Positions 45,529 to 56,862 of a stretch of 64,000 bases of DNA are shown here, in pieces. Each line of letters opens with the position of its first letter. The stretch's first letter is position 1. The DNA lies in contig CM038468.1 in NCBI GenBank assembly GCA_021464415.1, positions 27,950,969 to 28,014,968 on the forward strand, read 5' to 3'. The notes under the pieces were generated by a model. That model worked only from the letters and a program-made list of their open reading frames with translations. It searched no databases and was not told where the DNA came from. The stretch is from Lonicera japonica. Taxonomy: Eukaryota; Streptophyta; Magnoliopsida; Dipsacales; Caprifoliaceae. A program made the translations under genes and the position numbers.

Positions 45529-45960
45529 TTATTTCTCCCCTGAAATTTCAATCATCGAGGCTAGAGTAGCCAATGCATCAGCAAAGTTATTCTGCGTTCT
45601 TGGGATATAGAAGAATTCAATACAATCAAATTTCACAGAAGTTTCTTCGAGTTGGGCTAAAAAAGGTACAAGTTTTTCCTCTTTGATCTTCCATTTTTTC
45701 AGAATCTGATGAATAATGAGGGCGGAGTCCCCAAATACTTGGATCTTGCGAACCCCTTTCTGCAAAGCGATTTCTAACCCAACGATACAAGCCTCGTATT
45801 CTGCGATATTATTAGTACAAGGGGCGGAAAGACATAGGAGCGTGGGTCTGATCTGGTGAAATCAATAGGATCCCAATTCCATTTCCATTTCGATTGCAAG
45901 AACCATCAAAGTACATTTTCCATTCATCATCTTCCGTAATCTCCCATGGCGGGGATTTTT
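45529..45960 (-). pseudogene. Second RNase H domain of the nested element
   Basis: Region with YFDGSC and IAEYEACIVGLEIAL in broken frame, then an open part with RKIQVFGDSALIIHQI and NNFADALATLASM. A second, RNase HI-like domain between the RT-linked RNase H and integrase is a Tat-lineage hallmark. The acidic residues of the active site (D in YFDG, E in AEYEA, D in FGDSAL) are visible. Confidence 0.8.
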
Positions 45961-45985
45961 ACCCTCGTCGGGAAATTCAAAGCCC

Positions 45986-46804
45986 TTATACTGTTTGTTC
46001 GGTGTCGATGATAGGGTTCCCAGCTAGGTGATCCGCTATGACTTGCCATTTGATGGCCTTTTGGGTGACGTACGAGATATCGAATTCTGAGAGCAAAAAG
46101 ACCCATTTGGCCATTCTATTAGTCAATACCGGCTTCTCGAACACCTTTCGCAAGGGATCCAGTCGTGAAATTAAGATTATAAAGAAAACCAACATGTAAT
46201 GTCGCAGCTTTTGGGTGGCCCAAACCAGTGAAGCACATGATTTCTCTAACGGTGTGTAATTTCGTTCTCCCGGAGAAAGCTTTTTGCTGAGATAATATAT
46301 TGCTTGTTCAGTTCTCGTTTTCAGCAAATATTGTGCTAACATTGCCCCTATCGACGAATTGTTGACTGACATGTACAATATCAATGGAATGCCCACTTGA
46401 GGAGGTGCTAGGACTGGCGGGTTGGACAAATACCGTTTAATCTTATCGAATGCTTCTTGACATCGTTCGTTCCATTGCCCGTCTGAATTCTTTTGAAGTA
46501 GCTTGAAAATTGGCTCACATGTTTGAGTCAATTGCGAAATGAATCTACTTATGAACTGCAATCTTCCCAAGAAACCCCGAATTTCCTTCTCAGTTTTAGG
46601 AACTGGCATTTCTTGAATGGCATTTATTTTTGTCGGATCGATTTTGATTCCCTTTTTACTGACTATATATCCCAGCATTTTTCCTTTAGTGACCCCGAAT
46701 ACGCATTTCTGAGGATTCAACCACATTTGGAACCGGATAAGCCTTTCAAAGAATGTACGAAGAGTTGGGACGTGGCTTTCTCGATCTAAGGATTTGATGA
46801 TCAT
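45986..46804 (-). pseudogene. RT thumb/connection and RNase H of the nested element
   Basis: Follows VYVDDMIIKSL (the catalytic YVDD box lies at about 46801-46824, just upstream of a stop). It contains NPQKCVFGVTKGKMLGY, GFLGRLQFISRFIS, CQEAFDKIKRYLSNPP and the RNase H part SIGAMLAQYL, IYYLSKKLSPGERNYTPLEK. It is the most intact long frame after the RT frame at 46820-48169. Confidence 0.85.
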
Positions 46805-46819
46805 GTCGTCAACGTATAC

Positions 46820-48169
46820 TTATACTTCCTTATGGATCATATCATGAAACAAAGTAGTTGCCGCTCGTTGATATGTAGCCTCGGCATTCTTTAACCCAAA
46901 CGGCATGACAGTGTAACAATAAGTTCCCCGAGGCGTGATGAAGGCTGTCTTTTCTTGATGATCCGGGTGCATTTTGATCTGATTATAACCGGTAAACCCA
47001 TCGACGAATGACTTTAAGGCATGATTTGCGGTGTTGTCAACAATGAGATCGGTATTTGACAGCGGGAAATCATCTTTTGGACAGGCGGCATTCAGATTGC
47101 GATAATCAACACAAACCCTTACTTTGCCATTGGCTTTTGGTACCGGCACTATGTTGGCCAACCAAGTAGGGTATTCAACGACCCGTATGAACCCGACGTC
47201 CAATTGTTTCATCACTTCTTCCTTTACCTTGAGCGACCACTCAGGTATCAGTTTTCTTAACTTTTGCTTGACAGGTTTACATTTAGGTTTCGTGTGTATT
47301 TCGTGCATCACAATGTTGACATCTAAGCCCGGCATATCAGCGTATGTCCAAGCAAAAACATTAACGAATTCTTTCAACAAATTTTCCAATTTTGTCTTTT
47401 CATCATGACTTAACTCGACCCCAATTTTTATTTCTTTTTTATCGTCCGTTGTTCCCAAATTTATTGTGACCGTGTCCCCTTCAATGGGTTGTATTCTTTG
47501 TTCATCATTTAAATTCTCATTCATGACTTCAACATCATAAGAATCAAAGTAAGGGGAAACATTGACAATTTTATTGATAGAAATATCATTTTGTACAAAT
47601 AACATACATTCTAATTTTTGTACATTTCTATCAATATTCTTTTCTCTCTTCTTCTTTTTCTTATTCTCTTCAATGGGGCGGATAAGTTGTATAGGGTCCC
47701 CGAGGTAATCCTCTTCAATTGCCATTACCTCGAACATATTTTCGAGCATGTCTTCCTCTTCGAACGGCTCAACAGGCAGTTGGGTGATCTTCAACTGAAA
47801 TGAGAAAGTGTGAGTGAAACCCTCGCCTATATGCAAATATTCCTCGAAGAAGATTTCGAGCCCCGGTTGTCTTTTTCCTTCTTCATTTACCCATGGCTCT
47901 TGAAACCCATAATAAGGAAAGTTTTCACCCTCTTTCACGAACCATCCATTCAACGATCTGTCTACAAATATGGTGCGTTTTACTCTGTTATCTTCTCCCA
48001 TGCATCCTAACCCAGCAAGAGGACTTGGTTGTTGGTACTGTTCGATCATTTGTGCAATGCCGGCCTGATATTTTCCCAAACCAATCCCCGGTAAAAATTT
48101 CATTTTCCTTATCATCTTTTCCACTTGCGTATTCATGGTCGACATATCGTCAGGAGGCAGATACTTCAC
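46820..48169 (-). CDS. G-patch and reverse transcriptase part of the nested pol
   Basis: 449 open codons. G-patch-like MKFLPGIGLGKYQAGI near the start, a variable acidic middle, then RT: PGLDVNIVMHEIHTKP, KLIPEWSLKVKEEVMKQL, VCVDYRNLNAACPKDDFPLS, FITPRGTYCYTVMPFGLKN. It stops just before YVDD (TTCATTAGG region, one stop at 46817), so the full enzyme is not made without readthrough. The product copies element RNA into DNA. Confidence 0.85.
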   Translation of the reverse strand: MKYLPPDDMSTMNTQVEKMIRKMKFLPGIGLGKYQAGIAQMIEQYQQPSPLAGLGCMGEDNRVKRTIFVDRSLNGWFVKEGENFPYYGFQEPWVNEEGKRQPGLEIFFEEYLHIGEGFTHTFSFQLKITQLPVEPFEEEDMLENMFEVMAIEEDYLGDPIQLIRPIEENKKKKKREKNIDRNVQKLECMLFVQNDISINKIVNVSPYFDSYDVEVMNENLNDEQRIQPIEGDTVTINLGTTDDKKEIKIGVELSHDEKTKLENLLKEFVNVFAWTYADMPGLDVNIVMHEIHTKPKCKPVKQKLRKLIPEWSLKVKEEVMKQLDVGFIRVVEYPTWLANIVPVPKANGKVRVCVDYRNLNAACPKDDFPLSNTDLIVDNTANHALKSFVDGFTGYNQIKMHPDHQEKTAFITPRGTYCYTVMPFGLKNAEATYQRAATTLFHDMIHKEV

Positions 48170-48172
48170 ATT

Positions 48173-48982
48173 CTAAGTGGTAAAAGTTTGCACCTTTGGT
48201 TCATACAAAAATCCCCCAAATTGGACGTCTTGGCTTCCAATTCCCAATACAGGCGAGTTTTTGGGCACTATTGCTTTTTCAGGATCTCCCTTAATGACAA
48301 TGATATCCCCGTTGAAAGGTATCTTTATCTTTTGATGAAGGGAAGAAGGAAGTGCACCAACCTCATGCAACCAAACTCGTCCCAATAACAAATTGAAGCT
48401 CGACGAAATATCGATGACTTGAAATTCGGTGGTAAATGTAGCCGGTCCCATTCTCATATCAATCATGACGGAACCCAATACCTCTCGTTTGGTATTATCA
48501 TATGCTCGAACCGTAACCGGCGATTCTTCTAGCATGGTCAAATCGATACCCAAACGAATAGCAATCTTTAATGGGCACACATTAATTGTAGAACCGTTAT
48601 CCATGAGAACATACGGTATAGACATTCCACAGGCCACAACGGTGATATACATGGCTTGGTTATGATCCCGGCCGAGTGGTGATAAATCTTCATCAGAGAA
48701 CCCGAGAACCTGTTTGTGCACCCCCATTGAAGCAATCATTGCCGTTAATTCTTTTGGGGTGGCTTCTAGAGGAACAAATGATTTATCTAAAATTTTCATC
48801 AATGCCATACGATGCGGCTTGGACGCCACCAAGAGTCCCCAGATCGAAATTTGGGCTTGTGTTTTCTTTAATGGTTCCATATCACGCCCTTCTTCCGGGT
48901 CCTTTATCGATTCCTTGGGAGGACTAGTAACAGTAGGTTTCTTGGTACTCTGAGGTTGGTAGACTCTCCCAGAGCGAGTCAA
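48173..48982 (-). CDS. Aspartic protease region of the nested polyprotein
   Basis: 269 open codons. MTRSGRVYQPQ is a common linker start in this group; LMDNGSTINVCPL is the catalytic Asp box (D in DNGS) and SSFNLLLGRVWLHEVGALPS the downstream retropepsin part. The stop at 48173 separates it from the G-patch/RT frame by four bases. It would process the polyprotein. Confidence 0.85.
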   Translation of the reverse strand: MTRSGRVYQPQSTKKPTVTSPPKESIKDPEEGRDMEPLKKTQAQISIWGLLVASKPHRMALMKILDKSFVPLEATPKELTAMIASMGVHKQVLGFSDEDLSPLGRDHNQAMYITVVACGMSIPYVLMDNGSTINVCPLKIAIRLGIDLTMLEESPVTVRAYDNTKREVLGSVMIDMRMGPATFTTEFQVIDISSSFNLLLGRVWLHEVGALPSSLHQKIKIPFNGDIIVIKGDPEKAIVPKNSPVLGIGSQDVQFGGFLYEPKVQTFTT

Positions 48983-49210
48983 CTATTGGACCCATGTTGC
49001 TACGGGATCACTTGTTTCTTCAGGTGTTTCGACTGAAGTTAGAGGGGCCTTCTTTTCGACTTGCGAGACTTTGTTCCAGTCGAAGACGATCATGTTTGTT
49101 TGTGATGGGTACTTGCTTCGATGGGTACCCCTCTTTATTGCTTTTCCGCTGCTATACCCGAGCCCTTGCCGCCTCGGGTTGTCTTTGAATTGTGGAAAGT
49201 GAGCGATTCC

Positions 49211-51306
49211 CTAGTTTTGCTTTCCGAGCCCGAGACCTAGTATAAACTGCATTCGTTCCATCCAGCCCATAACTTTTGGACTAACCATCTCTTGGGATCG
49301 CAGGGTAGAGGTTTCATCGACACATAATCCCAATAAGGTTTCATCTTCGATTTTCTTAGCAATTTTCTGGGTTTTGCCAGGATTGTGTTTGATAACTGTG
49401 GGCAAAGGCTTTAAATAGCCAAATTTCAACACTTCAACATTCTTCGCATCCATGACGGGTTTGATAAAAAATACAGGATCTGGGAAATCCAAATCTTCCT
49501 TGATGGCATTGATTCGGCTATTGGGAAGGGGATTTCTTGCGACATTTGGGGCTGATGGATCAGGAATTCTTTTACTATCAATTAGGTTTTGAATAGTATG
49601 TCGCAAGGCATGCAACTGTCGGAGGTGTGCCCGAACCCCTGATGGTACTCGCAATGCTGATTCATATTCTAATAAGGCGGTATTTGTTGTGGTAACGGCC
49701 TCGGGTTCATGGGATATATTATCCCAGCTTCTTTCAATTGTTCGAAAACCTTTCCTAGAGGCCCTAGCAGTTGTGAAAAGTGTATATCTCGTGACCGATT
49801 TTGATCGAATGCTCTAGGGTTGTTGTTGTTGTTACGATACCCTAGGGCAGAATAATTCCCGATATTCTTTGCAGAGTTTTGATCATAGGGGTTGTTGGGA
49901 TATCCTTTACCATAGTACCCATAAGAGGTGACTTGAATGATGGCTGAAGTAGAAGTCTTTTTGTACTATGATGCAGATTTCTTGGTTTCAGCCTGCTTGG
50001 CTAACTCTTCCTCAATTTCATTGCCAACGTGGAGTAGGGCCTTGAACCTACCAAAGAATTGGTGCCCCATTTGAGCTCGGATTTCTGGTTTCAAATTCCT
50101 CACAATCATTCCTAGTTGTTCTTCCTCATCGAGGCGCTCCACCATTTGGGCCGCTAATTCCCTCCACCTTATAACGAATTCGCTAAAGCTTTTATTTTCC
50201 TTTTGCTTGGCCATTTCCAGATGTTTCCTCGTGACCTTGAGCTCTTCGTTAGTCTTGTATTGCGACAAAAACTCTTGGACGATGGCGGACCACAATCTGA
50301 CACGATGCTTTTCAAGGTTCAAAAACTAACTTTGGGCCGATCCTGCCAGAGTGAAATGAAATGAATTGGCCAATTCAGCCTCACCGATATCGTAAATCCT
50401 CATTGACATGACATAGGATTTCAGATGGAGTTCAGGCGGCGTAGTCCCTGTGTACTTCGGGATGGAAGGCATTTTAAAGCCCACTGGGTAACGAGCTTCA
50501 GGGTACAAGTTGTAGCTTTGCATCTGGGTTAAGTCATTCGAATTCTCGGCCATCTTTTGAGTAAGTACTTTTACTTGTTCCTTAAGCTCAGACAAATCTT
50601 TATCTCCCTAATAGGTTTTCATTGGCGAGGGGTCTTCCCCTTGAATACTCATTGGCCTTCTTCTCGGTTCGTAATATGGGTCCCGATAAGGTTCATGGAT
50701 TGGTTGCATCTGGGGAGGAGCTTGATTAGTTGGGTCCTATTGTAACCAATTACCGACCGGATAATGCATGGCCTTTGGTTGGTTTAGTTGTTCAAACGGT
50801 GGTGGTATTTCGGTGTGAACTGAGAGTGGAGGTGGTGGTGGTGGTGGAATAACCGGAGTTTCCCTTGGCGGCTCTGTTATGTGCCCCTTGGCCAACTCGT
50901 CCAGCTTGGCACAAGTATTTTGATTGTTGGTTAAGAGCATGGCCATACTTTGACTCAGATTCATCAGTATCCAGCACATATTTTCGGGATTGAGTAACTG
51001 AACATTCCCATTTCCACTTGAGCTGGCTAAATTCGGGTCAGCATTCAGAGACGGAGTGTGATGTAGCGGTTGACCCCCCATAGTATTATTCTGAGGCATC
51101 CCCTGGTTCGAGTAAAAAGGACCGGGCGGCAGATCCGCTGCATTATTAAATTGGTTATTTACATTCCAGTTTGGCGTGTTCTGATCCATGTTTTTGGAAG
51201 AATCGGGTCTGACAAGTCGTCCAGTATTATCTCTTCCAGCCCATGCGGAGGCCAGGATGAAATGAATATCTGATGCCGAAAAGAGGACAAATTCGATCAC
51301 GCACAT
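49211..51306 (-). pseudogene. Gag of the nested element, broken in several frames
   Basis: N-terminal part 50737-51306 (Asn/Pro-rich, NTPNWNVNNQFNN), stop, then the coiled start MSELKEQVKVLTQKMAEN (50326-50595) and the gag core at 49966-50322 (QYKTNEELKVTRKHLEMA, FVIRWRELAAQM, VGNEIEEELAKQAET). A C.YHQ..GH....C zinc-knuckle-like motif lies near 49640-49680 in another frame from the following ORF 49211-49654, which ends in a degenerate G-patch (MQFILGLGLGKQN). Three stops and at least one frameshift. Confidence 0.82.
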
Positions 51307-52296
51307 TTCCCCAAAAATAACAATATATCATTTAAAAATTGCCGGACCTTATCCAGGAATACATCGATTAGGACGACACTAAACACACAAAATTTTTTCC
51401 TCAGGTGAGATCGAAAACAGACCAACAGTGACAACTTGAGAGCCCCGCATAGAGGTAAGGTAGGAATAGAATTCCATGAGTTCCCTGACCGTCCATAATT
51501 TTGAAAATCCGTTTTGAAAAGAGCTTTTTAGGAAAATCATTTGAAAACGACGGGAAGTTCTCTCCTCATGAGTTGCTTTATTCATGGAATCAGTGCTAGG
51601 GAAATTACGAAGATTCAGTCTTCGTGAATTTTTACGGCGAAGGTCAGACAGCCTCCTGTCGTACCTGTCGGAACCGCAATGGTATGAATGACAAGGCCTT
51701 AGCAGGTTTAGATTCTCACGATTGTCGGTCATTAAAACCATGCAGAAAATCTTGTGTTCTAAGCTAACTCTCTATATGCAAGCGTGGTTTAAGAGGGTAA
51801 GGTTTAAGGATCCCTCCTATTTGGCAGGTCTTACGATATACCTCAAGAGCGCAGGTACGTGTAAGGACCTTTTGATATACGTCCCGGGTACGTGAGTGTT
51901 CTCGTCACTCTATATACCTCGGTAAGTACTTGGCCAAGGAGAGTGGTCGTAGGCGCTTTTGGCTAGTGCAGACTCGCAAGTCTGCGGCTTAGTCACTACT
52001 CTGGTCTCGAGGTTAATAAGGTAAATTCACACTCGCAAAAATGCATGATAAGACGAGAATGCGTGCAAAATAATAATTTAGCGGTTCATTATTAATCAAC
52101 GCTTTAGGGTTTGTTATGGTACTTTACACAATTTTAGTTACGAAAAAGATTTTTCTCACATAATTAGCAAATAAAGGCATTCGGGTATCCACCTATATCG
52201 CTTCTATATTATCCTAGGACTAAGGCTTACAATCCTATATCTAATAAATAATATGAATTAAATATATGATCCATTATATTAGAGCTTAGTTCTCGA
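51307..52296 (-). other. Leader of the nested element
   Basis: No gene is supported. The conserved Tat leader block (about 51885-51948 on the plus strand) matches 39892-39955 of the host. An ORF at 51379-51741 has no recognisable domain. Confidence 0.6.
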
Positions 52297-52310
52297 GTCC
52301 CAGCAGAGTA
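52297..52310 (-). other. Degenerate primer-binding site of the nested element
   Basis: Minus strand TACTCTGCTGGGAC, against CGACTCTGCTGGGGA in the host element. It lies next to the 5' LTR end. Confidence 0.5.
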
Positions 52311-52313
52311 CGG

Positions 52314-53190
52314 TGATTCGCGATCAGAGAAGTCGACTGCTGAGTCGTGATTAGTAACCGTCTTCTAGAGTTTCTTAGTTATAATTCGTAGGAAAAATGT
52401 GTTTTGTAGAGTCGTCAGTTTGTTTTACAAGAAAACAAACAAAAGATCGTACAAAGGATAATTCAAAACGAACTATCTTTCATACATTTGAAACCAGAGT
52501 TTAAAATGAACTTTGTTAGGGTTCGAGAACTACGTTACGAATTGGGAAGGTGTTAGGCACCCAATTCGCCCTTTCGGTCTCTTAATGGATCATGTATTTA
52601 ATTCCTATTTTAGATATCTTGCAAGTAGTTTGAATAGTTTTCAGAATAGTCCTTTCCGAATAAATTCAATTTAAAATTGTATTTTGAAATCAGACTCAAG
52701 CTTTGCGAGCGCCTACGTATTCATTCGTAGAATGAAATTAGAGTCTCGTAGTTCCATTTGTTTGGAAACTATTTTTGTATTTTTGTTTGTTTTGAAAACG
52801 CTTCAAAACGGATTTTAGATTTCTTGTAAAACTTAGAATGGACTTATTTTGAAAGCAGTAAACCTCTTTGCAAGTTATCTAATTTTCTGTATTAAAACAA
52901 ATATTTAAATGCGGTATTGAAATTTAGAAAGGTTAGAAAAATGTACCTGATGCGCTTGAAGAAGAAATAAGAACCTTGTCTTGATTGCCTTGATTGCTTC
53001 CTTCTCTCTCTAGAAACACTTGAAAAAAACTCGAAGAGGCAACAAAGGTTATATCAGACTCCCAACGCGTCCAAAAATTGGAGTATTTCCTATCGGTCTT
53101 TTATATGCATGATGACTTAGGACTAAATGCAATATGCCCATTTTAAGAAAAGCAGTATTCACACGAGAGTCATGGATTGGGGTGTTCACA
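52314..53190 (-). mobile_element. 5' LTR of the nested element (about 877 bp, internally deleted)
   Basis: Aligns with 40758-41931 from GGAAAAATGTGTTTTGTAGA (52391) to GGGGTGTTCACA (53190) but lacks about 324 bp (equivalent of 41431-41754) at 53013, with an AGAA microhomology at the joint. The last ~75 bases toward the PBS differ from the 3' LTR more than the rest. Confidence 0.85.
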
Positions 53191-53195
53191 ATAGT
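53191..53195. repeat. Target duplication, right (ATAGT)
   Basis: Pairs with 40753-40757. Confidence 0.9.
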
Positions 53196-54290
53196 CAAGA
53201 ATTTTATGCCCGAAATTAGAAATGGCATGGGGCGACAATACTTTAAGAAGTACAAAACTTTGATGCATGTGGCCAACGAAATTAAGGAAGAACTAGCAAA
53301 GACCGCTGAGGTTAAGAAAGCCTCGTCTTAGTATAAGAAAACTGCTTTTGCCATTAATCAAGTGTGGTCTCAGCAGAATTCGAGGTCTTATCAGAGAAGT
53401 AATTTCCAGTATCCACAAGAACAGGAACCTGCCCAAGGCCAAGGATCCGGGAGAAAAAACAAGGACCAACATTTCGCACGTCTGCCAGCCTCACTAAGCA
53501 AAACCGAGCCGCACTACAAGAAAGTGGAATAATACTACCACTGGCCCCCTGGGCTCCCCCTGACCCACTTCTTAATGGTTGGAGGGCCAACGAATGCTAC
53601 GAATACCACCAAGGCCCAGGACACAGCACTGACCGATGCATGGCCTTAAGACACAGCACTGACCAATGCATGGCCTTAAGGCACAGCATCCAGGATTTAA
53701 TCAAGTCGAGAAGAATCCCTGACCCAGAGCCACCAAATGTTGTGAAGAATCCTCTCCCTAACCATGGAGGAGTAATCAATGCCGTATTAGTTGAAAAAGA
53801 AGAATGTGATCCTAGCTCCTTGATCAAGCAAATGAAGGAGAACGGAGGAAAGGCTGTAGTAGTTTACTGTGCTGAAGGCCATGTAGGCCGGGGTTGGGTA
53901 AGGGGAGAGGAAGAGAACTTGGAAACCATGTTCCAATATATGATAAAAGAAGCTCCGTAAGTTTCGAAGGAACAAGTATATGATTCTCATGTTAGCAAGT
54001 GGATGCGAGAAATGAAAATACTGCCCGGACAAGGGTTGGGCAAGAATAATTAGGGTATATTTGGAGATTGGGCAAGACCCGCCCAGTAAGAAATGGTCCA
54101 TTTGGAGAAAAATCACTCGAGCATACATTGATACAATCAGTTTTGACTGGTCAAAGGTAGCTGTAGAATCTAATATGGCCAAAAAGGAAAATTTAGTTAA
54201 ATGGGTACAACAGCTCACTCGATCAGGGAAGGTTTATCAAACCCAAGAAAAATGGAAGGACGAAGGCAAGAAGGAAGCGGCTTAGCCGAA
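53191..54290 (+). pseudogene. Host gag, second part
   Basis: Resumes with IVKNFMPEIRNGMGRQYF and MHVANEIKEELAKTAEV, exactly where the first part ended. Further on a zinc-knuckle motif (CYEYHQGPGHSTDRC, near 53594-53638) is followed by a ~30-bp tandem duplication (CATGGCCTTAAGACACAGCA, twice, near 53637-53690), then NVVKNPLPNHGGVINAV and a G-patch-like LPGQGLGKNN near 54020. Stops occur near 53330, 53530 and 53950. Confidence 0.8.
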
Positions 54291-54903
54291 AATAACCAAG
54301 TTGTTAAACAACCGAAGAAAACGCAAGCTCAAATCTCCATTTGGGGGTTTAGTATCTTTCAAACCCCATCGAGCAGCCTTCCTTAAGCTCATGGACGAGG
54401 CCATAGTCCTTATAGAATTAACCCTAGAATAGTTAACGTCCATGATTGGAACTCTGAATCTACAGAACAGTATGTCCTTTTTAGATGAAGACATGTCGCC
54501 TTTAGAGAGAAATCATGACCAGGCTCTCCATATATCTGTTTAAACTAAGGGAAGAATAGTTCCGAAAGTGCTTATTGATAACGGGAGAACCATAAATATC
54601 TGCCCACTCAAAACGTTTAAGGCTTTGGGGCTCGATGAAGATAGCCTAGAAGAATCGCCAGTGACAGTAAGGACCTATAACAATACCAAAAGCTTGGTTT
54701 TGGGATATGTGAAAGTATGCTTGTTGATTGGACCAATTGAGTTCCCTGTGGAATTCCAGGTTATTGACATACCGTCAAGCTTTAACCTTCTACTTGGGCG
54801 CGCCTCGATATATGATGTGGGAGCATTACCATCCTCTTTGTACCAAAAAATCAAGATCCCGGTAGGAGATGAAATTATTGTGATACATGGTGATTGTGAT
54901 TAA
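54291..54903 (+). pseudogene. Host protease region
   Basis: Linker with KKTQAQISIWG (shared with the nested element), then LIDNGRTINICPLKTF at 54568, where the usual DNGST is changed to DNGRT, and SSFNLLLGRASIYDVGALPS. Stops near 54430, 54541 and 54900. The Ser/Thr after the catalytic Asp is lost, so the protease is probably inactive even apart from the stops. Confidence 0.8.
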
Positions 54904-55869
54904 ACCATAATGCCTAAAGACACGCCAGTCTTAGGCATAGGAAGCCAAGATGTACAGTTGGGAGGTTTCTAATGTGAGCCAAGGGTACAGGCCTTGACCA
55001 TACAGAAGATCACATACCTGCCACCTGAAACTATGCCGTTTTTAAATAAGCGGGTAGTAGCAATGATGCACACCATGGATTATATGCCGGGCCGAGGATT
55101 GGGAGATAGACAGGTCATGATAGCTGAGCCGATCGAACCCTATATACAAGGAAGAAAATTTGTTGGATTGGGTTTCACATGTGACGTATAGGATGAAGTC
55201 ATAGATGAATCGGGTTGTGGAATGATCAATACTTCTTTTAATGGTTTTTTTGTGAAAGAAGGAGAGGATTTTCCATTTTGTAATTTCCAAGAGTCGTGGG
55301 TCAATTCGAAAGGTAACAGAGTGCTGGGGTTTGAAATCTTTTATAATGAAGATCTATACTACAAAGAAATCCAGATGCACAACACCGAGGGTCGGAGTTA
55401 TGGTGCGAAGCTTCAGGATGAGAATAATGAAAGGGAGGTGGAAGATATAACAAGTATGATGCAGAATATGTTCTTTGAAGAGACACAAATCATGACAATT
55501 ATTGAGGAAAAACAACTACTAGACCCGGTCACATTGATCCGCATAGTGCAAGGTAAGGGAAATTTGAGCGAGAAAGGGAGTGGACTTGTAAGGGATAAAA
55601 TTATGGGTAGAATGAGCAACTATTAGCTCTTAGGAGAATTTTTTAATGTTTTCGATAGCATTTTTGTTAATAAGATAGCGTCTATTTCATAGCATCCAAA
55701 TGTGTCTTATATTACCTTGGCAAAAATTGAATTCATGAATGATATTCCCGAAAAACGCGAACAACGAATCCAAATCGAAGAGGGTAAAACTGTTACAGTT
55801 AACCTAGGAACCGATGAGGGTAGGTAGGAAGTAAAGATTGGGGCTGAACTGAGCAAAGCCGAAGGTGAA
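54904..55869 (+). pseudogene. Host G-patch and linker region of pol
   Basis: TMDYMPGRGLGDRQVMIAEP (about 55072-55130) is the G-patch-like motif, followed by NTSFNGFFVKEGEDFPF and an acidic linker that also occurs in the nested element (NGWFVKEGENFPYYGFQ). One frame is open at 55222-55626. Stops near 54972, 55189 and 55624 split it. Confidence 0.7.
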
Positions 55870-56862
55870 GACTTGCTTGAGTTATTAAAAGAATATGTCG
55901 ATGTATTTGCCTGGTCCTATGCAGACATGCCAGGATTAATCATAGATACAATAATGCATGAAATCCACACTAAGCCAGAATGTCAATCGGTCAAACAGAA
56001 ACTCAAAAGGTTGATACCAGAATGGTCACTCAAAGTTAAGAAAGAAGTCGAGAAATAGGAGTCATTCGAGTAGTGGATTATTCGACATGGTTGGCTAATG
56101 TGGGGCAAGTGTTGAAGCCAAACGGGAAGGTAAGGGTGTGTGTAGATTATCAGGATCTCAACAAGGCCTGCCCAAAAGATGATTTTCCATTGCCTAATAT
56201 TGATTTTATTGTAGATAACACCGCCAACCACGCCCTGAAGTCATTTGTTGATGGGTTTGCTGGTTATAATCAGATAAAAATGCACCCCGGCCACTAGGAT
56301 AAGACTGCCTTCATAACGCCATGGGGAACTTACTATTGTACAGTTATGCCATTCGGATTGAAAAATTTCGGGGTAACATACCAAAGTGCTGCAACCATAT
56401 TGTTCTATGACATAATCCATAAGGAGGTAAAAGTTTATGTGGATGACATGATCATTAAGTCTAAAGGAAGAGATCCCGTCCTCAAGGTCTTCATTGTAAG
56501 ACTTAGGCAATTCCAGATGAAGTTAAATCCACAGAAGTGTGTATTCGGGGTAACCAAAGGCAAGTTGTTGGGGTATATGGTTAGCAAGAAAGGGATCTAG
56601 GTAGACCTTGCCAAGGTAAAGGCAATCTAAGAAATGCCCGTGCCACACACCAAAAAAGAAATCAGAGGTTTCTTAGGTAAGCTAGAGTATATCAGCCGAT
56701 TCATATCCCATCTCACGCAGAAATGTGAACCCATATTCAAGTTGTTGCAGAAGTCATCGGATGGACAATGGAATGAACAATGCCAGATAGTATTCGATAG
56801 AATCAAAGAGTATTTGTCGAATCCACTAATCCTGACCCCTCCACAGCCAGGGCCATGTTAGC
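55870..56862 (+). pseudogene. Host reverse transcriptase
   Basis: YADMPGLIIDTIMHEIHTKP, KRLIPEWSLKVKKEVEK, then VCVDYQDLNKACPKDDFPLP, HALKSFVDGFAGYNQIKMHP, YTVMPFGLKN-type box (56346) and VYVDDMIIKSKGRD (YVDD near 56437-56448). NPQKCVFGVTKGKLLGY and GFLGKLEYISRFIS follow. Stops at 56056, 56296 and 56599 plus small shifts make it inactive. Confidence 0.85.

Larger units (their letters stand above)
40758..53190 (-). mobile_element. Nested Tat-lineage Ty3/gypsy element, 12.4 kb
   Basis: Inserted in reverse orientation in the host gag, with a perfect 5-bp duplication. Order on the minus strand: 5' LTR, PBS, leader, gag, protease, G-patch, RT, RNase H, second RNase H, integrase, non-coding tail with a 116-bp tandem repeat, 3' LTR. 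Its reading frames are longer and less broken than those of the host. LTRs differ by roughly 5% over the first 200 aligned bases, plus one deletion. Confidence 0.9.
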
